64,000 nt of DNA from Thalassobaculum litoreum DSM 18839. GTDB lineage: Bacteria > Pseudomonadota > Alphaproteobacteria > Thalassobaculales > Thalassobaculaceae. A program made the position numbers and the translations under genes. How positions within the stretch are numbered: position 1 is the stretch's first letter; each line of letters starts with the position of its first letter. The stretch lies in assembly GCF_900102465.1 (NCBI RefSeq), contig NZ_FNBW01000005.1, positions 124,001 through 188,000 on the forward strand, in the 5' to 3' direction. Shown in pieces: positions 32,960 to 41,706 of the stretch. The notes beneath the pieces are model-generated. The model did not search any database. It worked only from the letters and a program-made list of their open reading frames with translations, and was not told the DNA's origin.

Positions 32960-33292
32960 GATCTGCGTCCTTATCTTCAGGGGCCCAATCCCGGCCCAAA
33001 AAACACGAAAGCCGGCCCCCGTTTCCAAGGGCCGACATCATCATATAAGCGCTTCGTTACCAAACGGTTAGCTCATCCGCGACGCCGATGCTCCAAGCGC
33101 GACATGGGACGTCGGATTTATAGTTTTTTCTGTCGTGATTTTCCGCTACATGACCCTCGTCGCCAAGGCTGGGTCGGCACGGGTCGGTCTTTGCGGCTTA
33201 CGTACATTTTCGGGATGCGTCGCCTCTGGCTCTCTGCCGGTCGAGCGGCGCTTTTTCGTCCGACGCGCCTGTTGTGGGGGAGGCACGGGGTT
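32960..33292. other. Divergent intergenic region
   Basis: This is 333 bp with the promoters of the small membrane protein (minus) and the 112-residue protein (plus). It contains a hairpin followed by a T-run when read on the minus strand (33013-33034, T-run 32998-33003). A TATAAG-like stretch is near 33043. Short plus-strand frames here look spurious. Confidence 0.5.
32998..33034 (-). terminator. Hairpin plus T-run in the leader of the small membrane protein
   Basis: On the minus strand, CGGCCC (33034-33029) pairs with GGGCCG (33018-33013) around a 10-base loop. Nine bases later comes a run of six T (33003-32998). It could end a short leader RNA or act as an attenuator 40 bp before the start codon. 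Confidence 0.45.
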
Positions 33293-33631
33293 ATGGCTAT
33301 TCGTTTGGCGACATTGCCGGTCGACGAGGTGAAGGCGCTGGCCGGGATCGCGGGTTTCCCGCGCTGGGCCGGGGATGTGACGGTCGATGACGCCCTGATC
33401 GACCATCATCTGGCCAATGACGATCTGATCGAGCCGGATGACGGCCGCGATCCGAACGCGCCGGTGCCGGCGGCCGAACATGCCGGACGGGTCGCCTGGC
33501 TGGTCCGCAACGTCGCCCGCGACGGCTGCTCGCTGACCCTGCGCGACGGCCGCATCCAGGACGGCAACCACCGCTTCGCCGCCGCCCTGTATCGCGGCGA
33601 TTCGCTGATCCGCGTCTGTTTCATGGATTAA
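33293..33631 (+). CDS. Conserved hypothetical protein, ParB/Srx-like fold possible
   Basis: This 112-residue protein starts at ATG 33293 behind a GGGGGAGGCACGGGG stretch. It ends with LRDGRIQDGNHRFAAALYRGD, a pattern (DGNHRxAAA) seen in ParB/sulfiredoxin-like nuclease-fold proteins. The rest shows only acidic composition (HLANDDLIEPDDG). Its stop is one base from the convergent LysR stop. Function unknown. Confidence 0.65.
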   Translation: MAIRLATLPVDEVKALAGIAGFPRWAGDVTVDDALIDHHLANDDLIEPDDGRDPNAPVPAAEHAGRVAWLVRNVARDGCSLTLRDGRIQDGNHRFAAALYRGDSLIRVCFMD

Positions 33632-33632
33632 G

Positions 33633-34535
33633 TCAGGGCCGGGGTGGGGTTTCAGCCTCCGCCTCCAGCCATGCGACCAGCGCCCGGACCTTCGGCATCG
33701 CCATGCGGTCCGGCGGCGCCACCAGGTGATAGGCCACCCCTTCGTCCACCGGTGCCAGGTCGGCGAAGGGTTCCACCAGCGCGCCCGACGCCAGCGCGTC
33801 CTGGGCCATGATCCGGTTCTCCAGCACCACCCCCAGCCCCTGGACCGCGGCCCGCAGCGAGTGTGCAGACTGCGAGAAGCGCAGGTTGCGGGACCCGCGC
33901 AGGCCGACGAGCTTGTGCCGGCGCAGCCAGGCCGTCCATCCGGTCAGCCGCTGGTCGGAATGGATCAGGGTCTGGCGCGCGAGGTCGGCCGGGGTGCGGA
34001 TCCGATCGCGCCCGTGCACCAGCGCCGGCGCGCAGAGCGCCACCAGCCGTTCCGAGACCAGCCGTCGGCTCTCGAGTCCCGGCCAGGGGCCCATGCCGTA
34101 GCGGATGCTGGCATCGACCGCCTCGCGCCCGTAGTCGATCGGCCGCGACGTCGCCTCGATCCGCAGATCCACCTCCGGGTGTTCCGCCAGGAAGCGCGGC
34201 AGGCGGGGCAGCAGCCAGATCTCGGCGAAGCTGGCGGGGGCGGTGACCACCAGCGTATCGGCTTGGCCGCGCTCGGCGATCTCGGCGGTGGCCGCGCGCA
34301 GGGTCTCGAAGGCCGGGGCGATCTTGGAGAAATACACCTGCCCCGCGTCGGTCAGCAGCAGCCGCCGGTTCAGCCGATGGAACAGCTTCAGGCCGAGCGC
34401 CTCCTCCAGGACGCGGAGCTGGTGCGACAGCGCCGAGGGGGTGATCGACAGCGCCTCGGCCGCTGCCTTCACGCTCAGCCGCGTGGCCACCGCTTCGAAG
34501 GCGCGCAGCGCGGTCAGGGGAGGGAGGGTATCCAT
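33633..34535 (-). CDS. LysR-family regulator, GcvA-like
   Basis: This 300-residue regulator has an N-terminal winged helix-turn-helix (ALRAFEAVATRLSVKAAAEAL, SALSHQLRVLEEALGLKLFHR) and a LysR substrate domain. The opening PPLTALRAFEAVA is typical of the GcvA/TrpI group. It is divergent from a PhyH-family dioxygenase gene with a 133-bp gap containing a CAGTCGACTG palindrome (34553-34562); it probably controls that gene. Confidence 0.88.
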   Translation of the reverse strand: MDTLPPLTALRAFEAVATRLSVKAAAEALSITPSALSHQLRVLEEALGLKLFHRLNRRLLLTDAGQVYFSKIAPAFETLRAATAEIAERGQADTLVVTAPASFAEIWLLPRLPRFLAEHPEVDLRIEATSRPIDYGREAVDASIRYGMGPWPGLESRRLVSERLVALCAPALVHGRDRIRTPADLARQTLIHSDQRLTGWTAWLRRHKLVGLRGSRNLRFSQSAHSLRAAVQGLGVVLENRIMAQDALASGALVEPFADLAPVDEGVAYHLVAPPDRMAMPKVRALVAWLEAEAETPPRP

Positions 34536-34668
34536 ATCAGGTCAAAATTCCTCAGTCGACTGCTGTAATAGTATCATTTGTCGCCGCGAAATCCGATCCG
34601 CATACTGGGCTGAAAGATGAACGCTGCTCAGGCGAGGCGGCGAGAGACATGCGACAAGGGAGAAGGCC

Positions 34669-35511
34669 ATGGGCAAGATGCTCGATCAGGCGGCGATCGA
34701 CCGCTACCACAGCGACGGCTACGCCTTTCCTATCCGGGTGATGGACTCGGCGGACGCGGCGTCCTTCCGCCGGCGCTTCGAGGCCTACGAGACCGCCAAT
34801 GGCGGCTGGTACGAGCTGTCCAAGGGCCAGAAGCTCTATCTTTTGCAGACCTGGGTCTCCGACCTGGTCCAGCACCCGAAGGTGCTCGACGCGGTGGAGG
34901 ACGTGCTCGGACCCGACATCCTGTGCTGGGGCACCTCGCTGTTCGTGAAGGACGCGCAGAACCCGAGCTTCGTGTCCTGGCACCAGGACGCCACCTATTG
35001 GGGGCTGGACCGACCGGACGTGGTCACCGCCTGGATCGCCCTGTCGCCGGCGACGTTGGAAAGCGGCTGCATGAAGGTGATCCCCGGCAGCCAGAAGTGG
35101 CAGCAGATCGAGCACCGCGACACTCTCGCCAAGGAGAACCTGCTGACCCGCGGCCAGGAGATGGCGGTCGAGGTGAACGAGGAGGAGGCGGTGGCCATGC
35201 CGCTGGCGCCGGGCGAGATGTCCCTGCACCACGTGCTGGTCGCCCATGCCAGCAAGCCGAACGAGAGCGACGACCGGCGCATCGGCGTCGCCATCCGCTA
35301 TGTCGCCCCGCATGTGCGTCAGATCAACGGCGACAAGGATGCCGCCCTGCTGTGCCGGGGCAGCGACACCCATGGCAACTTCATCCACGAGACCCCGCCG
35401 GCCGCCGACATGGACGCCGCCGCCCGGGCCGAGCATGCCCGGATCATGGCCTTCCGCCAGGGCGTTCTCTACAAGGGCGTGGCCGGAAAACCGGCGCATA
35501 CCGCGGTTTAG
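34669..35511 (+). CDS. Phytanoyl-CoA dioxygenase (PhyH) family protein
   Basis: This is a 280-residue Fe(II)/2-oxoglutarate dioxygenase. The metal facial triad is visible: HQD in SWHQDATYWG and a distal H in SLHHVLVAHAS, followed by the 2-oxoglutarate arginine in RRIGVAIRY. Related proteins hydroxylate small substrates in natural-product or phosphonate metabolism. ATG 34669 follows AAGGGAGAAGG. It is under likely control of the divergent LysR regulator. Substrate unknown. Confidence 0.85.
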   Translation: MGKMLDQAAIDRYHSDGYAFPIRVMDSADAASFRRRFEAYETANGGWYELSKGQKLYLLQTWVSDLVQHPKVLDAVEDVLGPDILCWGTSLFVKDAQNPSFVSWHQDATYWGLDRPDVVTAWIALSPATLESGCMKVIPGSQKWQQIEHRDTLAKENLLTRGQEMAVEVNEEEAVAMPLAPGEMSLHHVLVAHASKPNESDDRRIGVAIRYVAPHVRQINGDKDAALLCRGSDTHGNFIHETPPAADMDAAARAEHARIMAFRQGVLYKGVAGKPAHTAV

Positions 35512-35647
35512 GAGCGCCGGGGAACCGGCCGTCTCGGCGACCCATAGGGATCCGCTATCGCACCCATTGCCTCAACTCTGTTGAGGCATGGCGCCGGTTG
35601 GCGTAGGGTTTGGGAAGCGATGCGGTTTTCCCTTCCAGGACGCTGAG

Positions 35648-36190
35648 ATGGCCTATTCCTTTGAACAGTTCTGCCAGGACGCTCACGATGCGCTGTCGGC
35701 CGATTCCGGCCCGGCCGGCAGGGAGCGGATCCGCGCGCAGCTCGAGAAGCTGCTGCAGAACAAAGAATTCGTCGAGCAGACCTGCGGCCCCCAGGCCGAA
35801 ATCGGAGTGCACCAGATCTATCGCGATCCGGACTTCGATTTCGTCGTGCTGGCCCATATCAACGACGCGCCGCGCCAGTCGCCGCCGCATGATCACGGCT
35901 CTTCCTGGGCGATCTACGGTCAGGCGACCAAGTACACCGACATGAGCGAGTACCGCCGTGTCGATGGCGGCGCGGGTGCCGGCGAGGCCTCGATCGAAAA
36001 AGTGAAGACCTACCGCCTGACGCCGGGCCATGCCGGCCTATATGACGTGGGCGCGATCCATGCGATCGACTATCCGGAGGGCGCGCGCTTCGTGCGCGTC
36101 ACCGGCACCGACCTCGGCACCGTCGACCGGTTGAAGTTCGACATGAAGGCCGGCAAGGCCGAGGTTATCCAGAGTGTTGGGGCAGGCTGA
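35648..36190 (+). CDS. Cysteine-dioxygenase-like cupin protein
   Basis: This 180-residue protein has a cupin iron site of the CDO type: PPHDHGSSWAIYGQ gives two His ligands, and a third lies in VGAIHAIDYPEG. Cysteine dioxygenase and related thiol dioxygenases use a 3-His iron site. No Cys-Tyr cross-link pair is obvious. It starts at ATG 35648 and ends 10 bp before a Fur-family gene. Confidence 0.7.
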   Translation: MAYSFEQFCQDAHDALSADSGPAGRERIRAQLEKLLQNKEFVEQTCGPQAEIGVHQIYRDPDFDFVVLAHINDAPRQSPPHDHGSSWAIYGQATKYTDMSEYRRVDGGAGAGEASIEKVKTYRLTPGHAGLYDVGAIHAIDYPEGARFVRVTGTDLGTVDRLKFDMKAGKAEVIQSVGAG

Positions 36191-36200
36191 GGACGGGCCA

Positions 36201-36659
36201 GTGGCGGTTCAGATTCCGGTAAAGGACACAGACGCCGTGGAAACGCGGATCGAGGATCTGTGTGCCAAGCGCGGGCTGCGCATGACCGAGCCACGCCGGG
36301 TGATCGCCCGCGTGCTGTCGGCGGCGGAGGATCATCCCGATGCCGAAGCGCTGTACGATCGGGTCAAGGAGGTCGATCCGACGATCTCCATGGCGACGAT
36401 TTACCGCACGATGAAGCTGTTCGAGGAGATGGATATCGTCTCCAAGCGGGATTTCGGCGACGGCCGGGCCCGCTACGAGCCGCAATCCGGCCCGGAAGAC
36501 CACCATCATCATATGATTGATGTTGAGACCGGCGAGGTTCTGGAGTTTTATAATCAGGAACTCGAAGACCTGAAGAAGCGGATCGCCCGCGACCTCGGCT
36601 TCGATCTTGTGGATCATCATCTGGAGCTGTTCGGCACCCGCCGGAAAAAGCAGCACTGA
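36201..36659 (+). CDS. fur: Fur-family metalloregulator (Fur/Mur type)
   Basis: This 152-residue regulator has a winged-helix N-domain (LRMTEPRRVIARVLSAAEDHPDAEALYDRV) and a His-rich metal site HHHHMIDVETGEVLEF. It lacks the C-terminal CxxC zinc pairs, as alphaproteobacterial Fur/Mur proteins often do. GTG 36201 follows GAGGACGGG and is preferred over an upstream TTG inside the previous gene. In alphaproteobacteria such proteins sense iron through Irr/RirA networks or act as manganese sensors (Mur). It is followed 13 bp later by a 66-residue gene. Confidence 0.88.
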   Translation: MAVQIPVKDTDAVETRIEDLCAKRGLRMTEPRRVIARVLSAAEDHPDAEALYDRVKEVDPTISMATIYRTMKLFEEMDIVSKRDFGDGRARYEPQSGPEDHHHHMIDVETGEVLEFYNQELEDLKKRIARDLGFDLVDHHLELFGTRRKKQH

Positions 36660-36672
36660 GTCGGAAGCCATC

Positions 36673-36873
36673 ATGACGGACGTACGAGAGATCGTCGCCT
36701 GTAGCCCCAGTGCCGCCTGTCACCAGGCGGTTACACGTACCTACGCGCAGATGCGCGAGAACGGCGCCGATGAGCGCGTGGCCTTCGAGGCGGCGCAGAA
36801 GGTCTATACCTGGCATCATCCCGAGGTGCCGCGCGACCGCGTTCCCTACGTCATCGCCGACTGGTTGCCCTGA
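36673..36873 (+). CDS. Small conserved hypothetical protein, 66 residues
   Basis: This short soluble protein starts at ATG 36673 behind CGGAAG. It is rich in Cys near the front (VACSPSAACHQAV) and has a YTWHHPEVPRDRVPYVIADWL ending. It lies directly after Fur and ends 37 bp before a good terminator, so it looks like a real cistron. No family was recognised. A tie to metal use is only suggested by the position. Confidence 0.6.
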   Translation: MTDVREIVACSPSAACHQAVTRTYAQMRENGADERVAFEAAQKVYTWHHPEVPRDRVPYVIADWLP

Positions 36874-36910
36874 GCGGGGTTCCGTCCCGTCATCTTTGAA
36901 TTATTAACCG

Positions 36911-36932
36911 AGCCGGCCGAAAGCCGGCTTTT
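36911..36932 (+). terminator. Rho-independent terminator
   Basis: A 7-bp stem (AGCCGGC with GCCGGCT) and a CGAAA loop are followed by TTTT. It closes the cysteine-dioxygenase-like/Fur/66-residue gene unit. Confidence 0.75.
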
Positions 36933-37044
36933 CGGCGTTCAATGATGCGGGCACAGCAATGCTGCATTGCGGCATCTGCGCTGGAAGCGCGCCCGGACCC
37001 GACGCATCTTCCTGGGTAACACCCTCAAAGGTAACACCCCAGCG

Positions 37045-37245
37045 ATGGAGATACCGGTGGCCACCTATCAGAGCTACTACAAGGTCAAGTATCACGACGA
37101 GTTCCAGGTCCGCTGGTCCGTCGAGCAGCAGCAGGCCGCCAGCGAGATGGCCGGCCGTCCGACCCATGCCGTGTCCGGCACCGTCGGTGCCGTCTATGGC
37201 GGTGTCATCGCCGGCACCGACGCGGACGCCGACCGCCGGGGCTGA
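37045..37245 (+). CDS. Small hypothetical protein, 66 residues
   Basis: ATG 37045 opens a 66-residue frame with a FQVRWSVEQQQAASEMAGRP stretch, a Gly/Ala/Val patch (GTVGAVYGGVIAGTDAD) and an acidic end. The upstream frame to 36967 has no ribosome site. It stands alone between the terminator and a repeat. It may be real, but there is no family evidence. Confidence 0.4.
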   Translation: MEIPVATYQSYYKVKYHDEFQVRWSVEQQQAASEMAGRPTHAVSGTVGAVYGGVIAGTDADADRRG

Positions 37246-37285
37246 GGCGGCAGTTAAGCCCGGGCGGTCTAACCGATGATACCCG

Positions 37286-37311
37286 TCATCCCGGCGTACG
37301 CCGGGGCGACG
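37286..37311. repeat. Short GTCATCCCGGC-type dyad repeat
   Basis: A perfect 16-bp palindrome, CCCGGCGTACGCCGGG (37290-37305), is embedded in GTCATCCCGGC...GGGGCGAC. It shares its GTCATCCCGG edge with the repeat at 59276-59389. It sits in the gap between convergent genes. Confidence 0.6.
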
Positions 37312-37332
37312 ATATGCTGCTGGAGAATTGGG

Positions 37333-38121
37333 TCACCGCGCCGTCCAGCCGCCGTCGACCATCACCGACGACCCGGTCACGGACCCCGATGCCGGCGAGA
37401 TCAGGTAGAGCGTCGCCGCCGCAACGTCCTCCAGCTGCCCCAATTCTCCCAGCGCGAGCCGCGACAGGGTGTCGGCCTTGAACGCCGGATCCTCGAAGAA
37501 CGGCCGTGTCAGCGGCGTCTCCACGAAGGTCGGGCAGACCGTGTTCACCCGGATTCCGTGGCCGCCCAGGTCCCAGGCCATCGCCTTGGTCAAGCCCTCC
37601 ACCGCGTGCTTGCCGGCGCAGTAGACCGTGCGGTTCGGCGCACCCACATGGCCCATCTGGGACGACATGTTGACGATCGTCCCCTTGATGCCGGCGTCGA
37701 TCATCCCCGTCACCACCGCCTGGGCGACGAAGAAGCAGGCGCGCACGTTCACGCCGAACAGCCGGTCATAGGTCTCCACCGAGACCTGGGTGAACGGCTC
37801 CGGCTGGTTCGAGCCGGCGTTGTTCACCAGCCCGTCCACCGGCCCGAGCGCGGCGATTGCGGCCTGGGTTCCGGCGATGTCGGTGACGTCCTGCACCACC
37901 GTGTCGGCCGAGCCGCCCTGCGCCTCGATTTTCGCCTTCACCCGTTCCAGCGGTTCGGAGGAGCGGCTCAGCAGGATCACATGCGCCCCGGCCTCGGCGA
38001 TCGCCTCGGCGCAGGCCGCCCCCAGCCCCTTGCCGGCGCCGGTGACCAGCACCCGCTTGCCGTCCAGGCGGAAGCGGTGGGCGACCCGGATCGGCCTGTC
38101 GTCGCCCGTCTGCTCAGGCAT
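37333..38121 (-). CDS. SDR family oxidoreductase
   Basis: This 262-residue classical SDR has the cofactor motif [15 protein letters not shown] in LVNNAGS, the serine in [10 protein letters not shown], the pair Y-x3-K as YCAGKH, and a MVDGG close. The start at 38121 (MPEQ) has GGAGGCAGGA upstream and overlaps the HisD-like stop by 8 bp, so the two are coupled. It should oxidise a hydroxyl related to the substrate of the HisD-like enzyme. Confidence 0.85.
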   Translation of the reverse strand: MPEQTGDDRPIRVAHRFRLDGKRVLVTGAGKGLGAACAEAIAEAGAHVILLSRSSEPLERVKAKIEAQGGSADTVVQDVTDIAGTQAAIAALGPVDGLVNNAGSNQPEPFTQVSVETYDRLFGVNVRACFFVAQAVVTGMIDAGIKGTIVNMSSQMGHVGAPNRTVYCAGKHAVEGLTKAMAWDLGGHGIRVNTVCPTFVETPLTRPFFEDPAFKADTLSRLALGELGQLEDVAAATLYLISPASGSVTGSSVMVDGGWTAR

Positions 38122-39400
38122 TCCTGCCTCCATAGCGGCGCACGCGGATATCGGCCTGCTCTTTGTGCCCGGCGAAGCCCTCCAGGGCGCAGAGCCGCGA
38201 GCAGACCTCGCCGACCTTGACGCTGGCCTCGTCCGTCAGCACCCGCTGGTAGGTGCAGGTCTTCATGAACTTGCCGACCCAAAGGCCGCCGGTGTAGCGC
38301 GCCGCCTTCATGGTCGGCAGCGTGTGGTTGGTGCCGATCACCTTGTCGCCATAGGAGACGTTGGTGCGCGGGCCGAGGAACAGGGCGCCGTAATTGGTCA
38401 TGGTGTTCAGGAAATAGTCGTCGTCGGCGGTCATGATCTGCACGTGCTCGCTGGCGATCTCGTCGGCCACCTTGGCCATCTCGGCCAGATCCTCGCAGAC
38501 GATCACCTGGCCGTAGTCGCGCCAGGCCTGGGCGGCGATCTCCGCCGTGGCGAGGGTCTTAAGCTGGCGCTCCACCTCGGCCATGGTATCGCGGGCCAGC
38601 TTCTCAGAATTGGTCACCAGGATCGCCGGAGAGGTCGGGCCGTGCTCGGCCTGTCCCAACAGGTCGACCGCGCAGATCTCGCCGTCCACCGTCTCGTCGG
38701 CGACGATCAGGGTCTCGGTCGGCCCGGCGAACAGGTCGATGCCGACCCGGCCGAAGAGCTGGCGCTTGGCCTCGGCGACGAAGGCGTTGCCCGGCCCGAC
38801 CAGCATGTCGACGCCGCCGATGGTCTCGGTGCCGAGCGCCATCGCGCCCACCGCCTGGATGCCGCCGATGCAGTAGATCTCGTCGGCCCCGCCGAGATGC
38901 TGGGCGGCGACGATCGCCGGGTTCGGGCGGCCCTGATAGGGCGGGGCGCAGGTGATGATGCGCTTCACGCCGGCGACCTTGGCGGTCACCACGCTCATAT
39001 GGGCCGACGCGACCAGCGGGTACTTGCCGCCGGGCACGTAGCAGCCGACCGCATTCACCGGGATGTTCTTATGGCCGAGCATGACGCCCGGCATGGTCTC
39101 CACCTCGATGTCCTGCAGGGCGGCCTTCTGGTGTTCGGCGAAGGTGCGGATCTGGGTCTGGGCGAAGCGGATGTCGTCGAGATCGGACGGATCGAGCTCG
39201 GCCAGGGCCTGCTCGATCTGCGCCTCGCTCAGCTTGAAGCTGTCGGGCGACCACTTGTCGAACTTCTCCGACAGCGCGCGTACGGCGGCGTCGCCGCGCT
39301 TGGCGATATCCGCCAGCGTCGCCTCGACGACGGCGCGCACCTTGGCGTCGTCCTCCTGGCGTTCCTCATCAGAGCGGGCGGTCTTCAGCCAGCGGGCCAT
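38114..39400 (-). CDS. Histidinol dehydrogenase-like protein (catabolic paralogue)
   Basis: This 428-residue HisD-family dehydrogenase has the NAD/Zn region [21 protein letters not shown], the QAEHG zinc segment and GTNHTLPT. No other his gene is near, and it is paired with an SDR and a LysR regulator instead, so histidine synthesis is unlikely. HisD paralogues with this setting include sulfopropanediol 3-dehydrogenase (HpsN) and other polyol or sugar-acid oxidising enzymes. ATG 39400 follows GTGGAGGACG. Substrate unknown. Confidence 0.8.
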   Translation of the reverse strand: MARWLKTARSDEERQEDDAKVRAVVEATLADIAKRGDAAVRALSEKFDKWSPDSFKLSEAQIEQALAELDPSDLDDIRFAQTQIRTFAEHQKAALQDIEVETMPGVMLGHKNIPVNAVGCYVPGGKYPLVASAHMSVVTAKVAGVKRIITCAPPYQGRPNPAIVAAQHLGGADEIYCIGGIQAVGAMALGTETIGGVDMLVGPGNAFVAEAKRQLFGRVGIDLFAGPTETLIVADETVDGEICAVDLLGQAEHGPTSPAILVTNSEKLARDTMAEVERQLKTLATAEIAAQAWRDYGQVIVCEDLAEMAKVADEIASEHVQIMTADDDYFLNTMTNYGALFLGPRTNVSYGDKVIGTNHTLPTMKAARYTGGLWVGKFMKTCTYQRVLTDEASVKVGEVCSRLCALEGFAGHKEQADIRVRRYGGRNA

Positions 39401-39573
39401 CGTCGTCGTCCTCCACGGGTCTCGTTATGTCGTGGAGGACGGTGCCCCTGCAGCGCGGGGATTTCAACCGGCCATCTTGGCGGACGGAGGCGGCGTCTCT
39501 TTACCCTTTTTCCCTTCCGTCACGTCCCGGCCTTGTGCCGGGCTGTGCGTTTGGAGAGGGTGTTCCCGAAACC

Positions 39574-40509
39574 TTACTCGGCGGCGTCCCGGCCGCGGGT
39601 GGCGGTGCGGTCGAGCCAGTAGGGGCGGGGGCCGTACATCTCCACCAGATAGTCGACGAAGGCGCGGACCTTGGGCGACAGGTGCCGGTTCGACGGGTAG
39701 ACGGCGTAGATCGGCACGTCCTCGCTGACCAGGTCGTCGAGTACCGAGACCAGCCGGCCGTCCTGCACGTATTCGCCCGCCACATGGGCGGCGAGCATGG
39801 TCAGGCCGGCGCCGGACAGGGCCAGGGCCAGAATCGAATCCCCGTGATTGGTGGCGATGGTGCCGCGGGCGCGCACGATCTTCTCCTCGCCGTCGACGCG
39901 GAAGTGCCAGTCGTTGATCGGGCTGCCCGGCTGCAGGGTGATGAGCGCGTGGTCCGACAGGTCCTCCGGTTTGGCCGGCACACCCCACTTCTCCAGATAG
40001 GTCGGCGAGGCGACCAGCTTGCGGTGGTTCGGGGCGAGCTTGCGCGCGATCAGCGAGCTGTCCTTGAGCTGGGCGATGCGGATGGCGAGATCGACACCTT
40101 CCTCCACCAGATCGACCAGGCGGTCGGCCACCAGCAGCTGCACCTGCACCTCGGGGAAGCGGTCGAGGAAGCCGGGCAGGTGCGGGGCGACGTGGCGGTG
40201 CGCAAAGGTCGAGGGGGCCGTGATCTTCAGCAGCCCGCGCGGCGAGCTATGTGCCGTGGTCACCGCCGCCTCGGCCTCATCCACATCGGCGAGGATCCGC
40301 TTGCATCGGTCGTAATAGGCGGAGCCGACCTCGGTCAGGCTCACCCGCCGCGTCGTGCGGTTCAGCAGCCGCACGCCGAGCCGGTCCTCCAGAGCGGAAA
40401 GCTGCTTGGAGACGACCGACGGCGACAGGTTCATGTGCCGTGCCGCCCCCGCCAGGCTGTTGTTCTCCACAACGGCCGCGAAAATCGACATTCCGGTCAG
40501 TACGTCCAT
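39574..40509 (-). CDS. LysR-family regulator, AaeR/CrgA-like
   Basis: This 311-residue regulator has a winged helix-turn-helix at the front (SIFAAVVENNSLAGAARHMNLSPSVVSKQ...) and a standard substrate domain. The pattern DVLTGMSIFAAVVENNSLAGAA fits the DhcR/CrgA/PtxR-like group. It lies 173 bp downstream of the HisD-like start and divergent from a 90-residue gene, with a strong dyad in the gap. Confidence 0.87.
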   Translation of the reverse strand: MDVLTGMSIFAAVVENNSLAGAARHMNLSPSVVSKQLSALEDRLGVRLLNRTTRRVSLTEVGSAYYDRCKRILADVDEAEAAVTTAHSSPRGLLKITAPSTFAHRHVAPHLPGFLDRFPEVQVQLLVADRLVDLVEEGVDLAIRIAQLKDSSLIARKLAPNHRKLVASPTYLEKWGVPAKPEDLSDHALITLQPGSPINDWHFRVDGEEKIVRARGTIATNHGDSILALALSGAGLTMLAAHVAGEYVQDGRLVSVLDDLVSEDVPIYAVYPSNRHLSPKVRAFVDYLVEMYGPRPYWLDRTATRGRDAAE

Positions 40510-40540
40510 AGCGGAACCATCCCCTTAACCGTCCAGAATT

Positions 40541-40561
40541 AATTCATCCGGAGCATGAATT
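40541..40561. promoter_or_regulatory. Probable LysR-type operator dyad
   Basis: The dyad AATTCAT-CCGGAGC-ATGAATT (7-bp arms, 7-bp spacer) fits the T-N11-A form of LysR boxes. It lies 32 bp from the LysR start and 102 bp from the start of the 90-residue gene. Confidence 0.6.
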
Positions 40562-40662
40562 CGGTGCCATCTTACTTGATTAAATACCCCCTGAAAAGTT
40601 TTACATCTCGGTCTCACACGGCGCCGAGAGCATTTCCAGGCACCGTATTCACGGAGGTAGAG

Positions 40663-40935
40663 ATGACCAGCATCGACTTGACGCATGTCCAGAGCGGCGC
40701 GGCAGCGGCCGGTGTGACCGAGGCTGCCGGGACCGACCGCTGGAGCACCGCCGCTATCCCGCCGAAGGTTATCGACCGGGCCGTCAGCCATGGCCGCCTG
40801 CTGCGGTCCCAGGCGATCGCAGCGATGACCCTGGGAGCCGGCCGCTGGCTCTATGCCACGGCCCGGTCGGCGCTCGGCCGCCGCGCCTCCACCAAGCTCG
40901 GCTGCGGCGACTGCGGCGACATGATGCGGGCCTGA
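40663..40935 (+). CDS. Small hypothetical protein, 90 residues
   Basis: ATG 40663 follows ACGGAGGTAGAG, a good ribosome site. The 90-residue product has a mid helix RLLRSQAIAAMTLGAGRWLYA, a basic stretch and a Cys-rich end (LGCGDCGDMMRA). No signal peptide. It is divergent from a LysR gene with an operator-like dyad between, so it may be regulated by it. I do not recognise the family. Confidence 0.6.
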   Translation: MTSIDLTHVQSGAAAAGVTEAAGTDRWSTAAIPPKVIDRAVSHGRLLRSQAIAAMTLGAGRWLYATARSALGRRASTKLGCGDCGDMMRA

Positions 40936-41004
40936 GCGGCCCCGACGGGGCACCGGGCCCCAACGAACGATCGCGCGGCGTCATCCCTCGATGGCGCCGC
41001 TGCC

Positions 41005-41081
41005 GTTTCTGCCGTCGCCGGTTTCTGCCGTCGCCGGTTTCGCCATCACCGGTTTCGCCATCACCGATTTTGCTATCACCG
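41005..41081. repeat. Degenerate 15/16-bp tandem repeat at the end of the XRE-cupin gene
   Basis: About five units share the core GTTTC-x-GCC(G/A)TC(G/A)CCG. They start at 41005, 41021, 41037, 41052 and 41067; the first two units are 16 bp and nearly identical, the others 15 bp. They begin at the stop codon of the minus-strand XRE-cupin gene. Confidence 0.75.
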
Positions 41082-41654
41082 CGGCCGCCGGACCATCATC
41101 GCCAGGACATACCGGCAGGGCGCCTCGCCGTCGTTGCGGTAACCGTGGCGGCAGGCGCCGTCGTAATAGATCGAGTCGCCGGCCCCCAGCCGGTGGGTTT
41201 CCGCGTCCAGGGTAAGGGTCAGCGTCCCGGCCTCCACCATCAGATACTCGTGCGAGCCGGCCGGATGCGGGCCATAGGTACCGGTATCGACCCCGGGTGG
41301 AATCGTGGTCTGCATCATCTCGAACTCGACGCCGGGAATGACCGGTGAGAGGATCCGCCGGGTCCAGTCGCCGGGTCCAGGGACCACGACCTGATCGCTC
41401 CGGCGCAGCACCACGGCGCGGGCCGGGCTTTCGTCCTCCACCAGCCGGGCGATGGAGGTGCCGAGGCCCGTGGCGATGCGGTGCAGCACCAGGACGGTCG
41501 CCGCCTTCTCGCCGCGTTCGACCGAAGACAGCATGCTGAGGCTGATCTCGGCCCGTCCGGCGAGCTCCGCCAGGGTCAGGGACTGGACCTTGCGCATGGC
41601 CCGGATCCGCAGACCCAGGGCCGCCAGGTCGAGCGCCGGATCGTCTCTTGTCAT
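41076..41654 (-). CDS. XRE-family regulator with C-terminal cupin
   Basis: This 192-residue protein has a helix-turn-helix at about 10-65 (RIRAMRKVQSLTLAELAGRAEISLSMLSSVERG) and a cupin at about 110-190 (HPAGSHEYLMVEAGTLTL, GDSIYYDGACRHGY). The cupin would sense a small ligand. The start 41654 has GAGGAA. It is divergent from the gene pair leading to a Cys/Met PLP enzyme, so it probably controls that pair. Confidence 0.88.
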   Translation of the reverse strand: MTRDDPALDLAALGLRIRAMRKVQSLTLAELAGRAEISLSMLSSVERGEKAATVLVLHRIATGLGTSIARLVEDESPARAVVLRRSDQVVVPGPGDWTRRILSPVIPGVEFEMMQTTIPPGVDTGTYGPHPAGSHEYLMVEAGTLTLTLDAETHRLGAGDSIYYDGACRHGYRNDGEAPCRYVLAMMVRRPR

Positions 41655-41706
41655 TGATTCCTCATTAGTGGAATATATCATCACTATCGTGGAAATCGAG
41701 AGACGA

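Noticed and set aside
38114-39400. HisD-like gene as a histidine biosynthesis gene
   Set aside because: No his gene is nearby; it is coupled to an SDR and near a LysR regulator, and resembles catabolic paralogues.
40991-41215. Plus-strand frame of 74 residues through the tandem repeat (GFAIT repeats)
   Set aside because: It arises from the repeat itself and overlaps the XRE-cupin gene on the other strand; there is no ribosome site.
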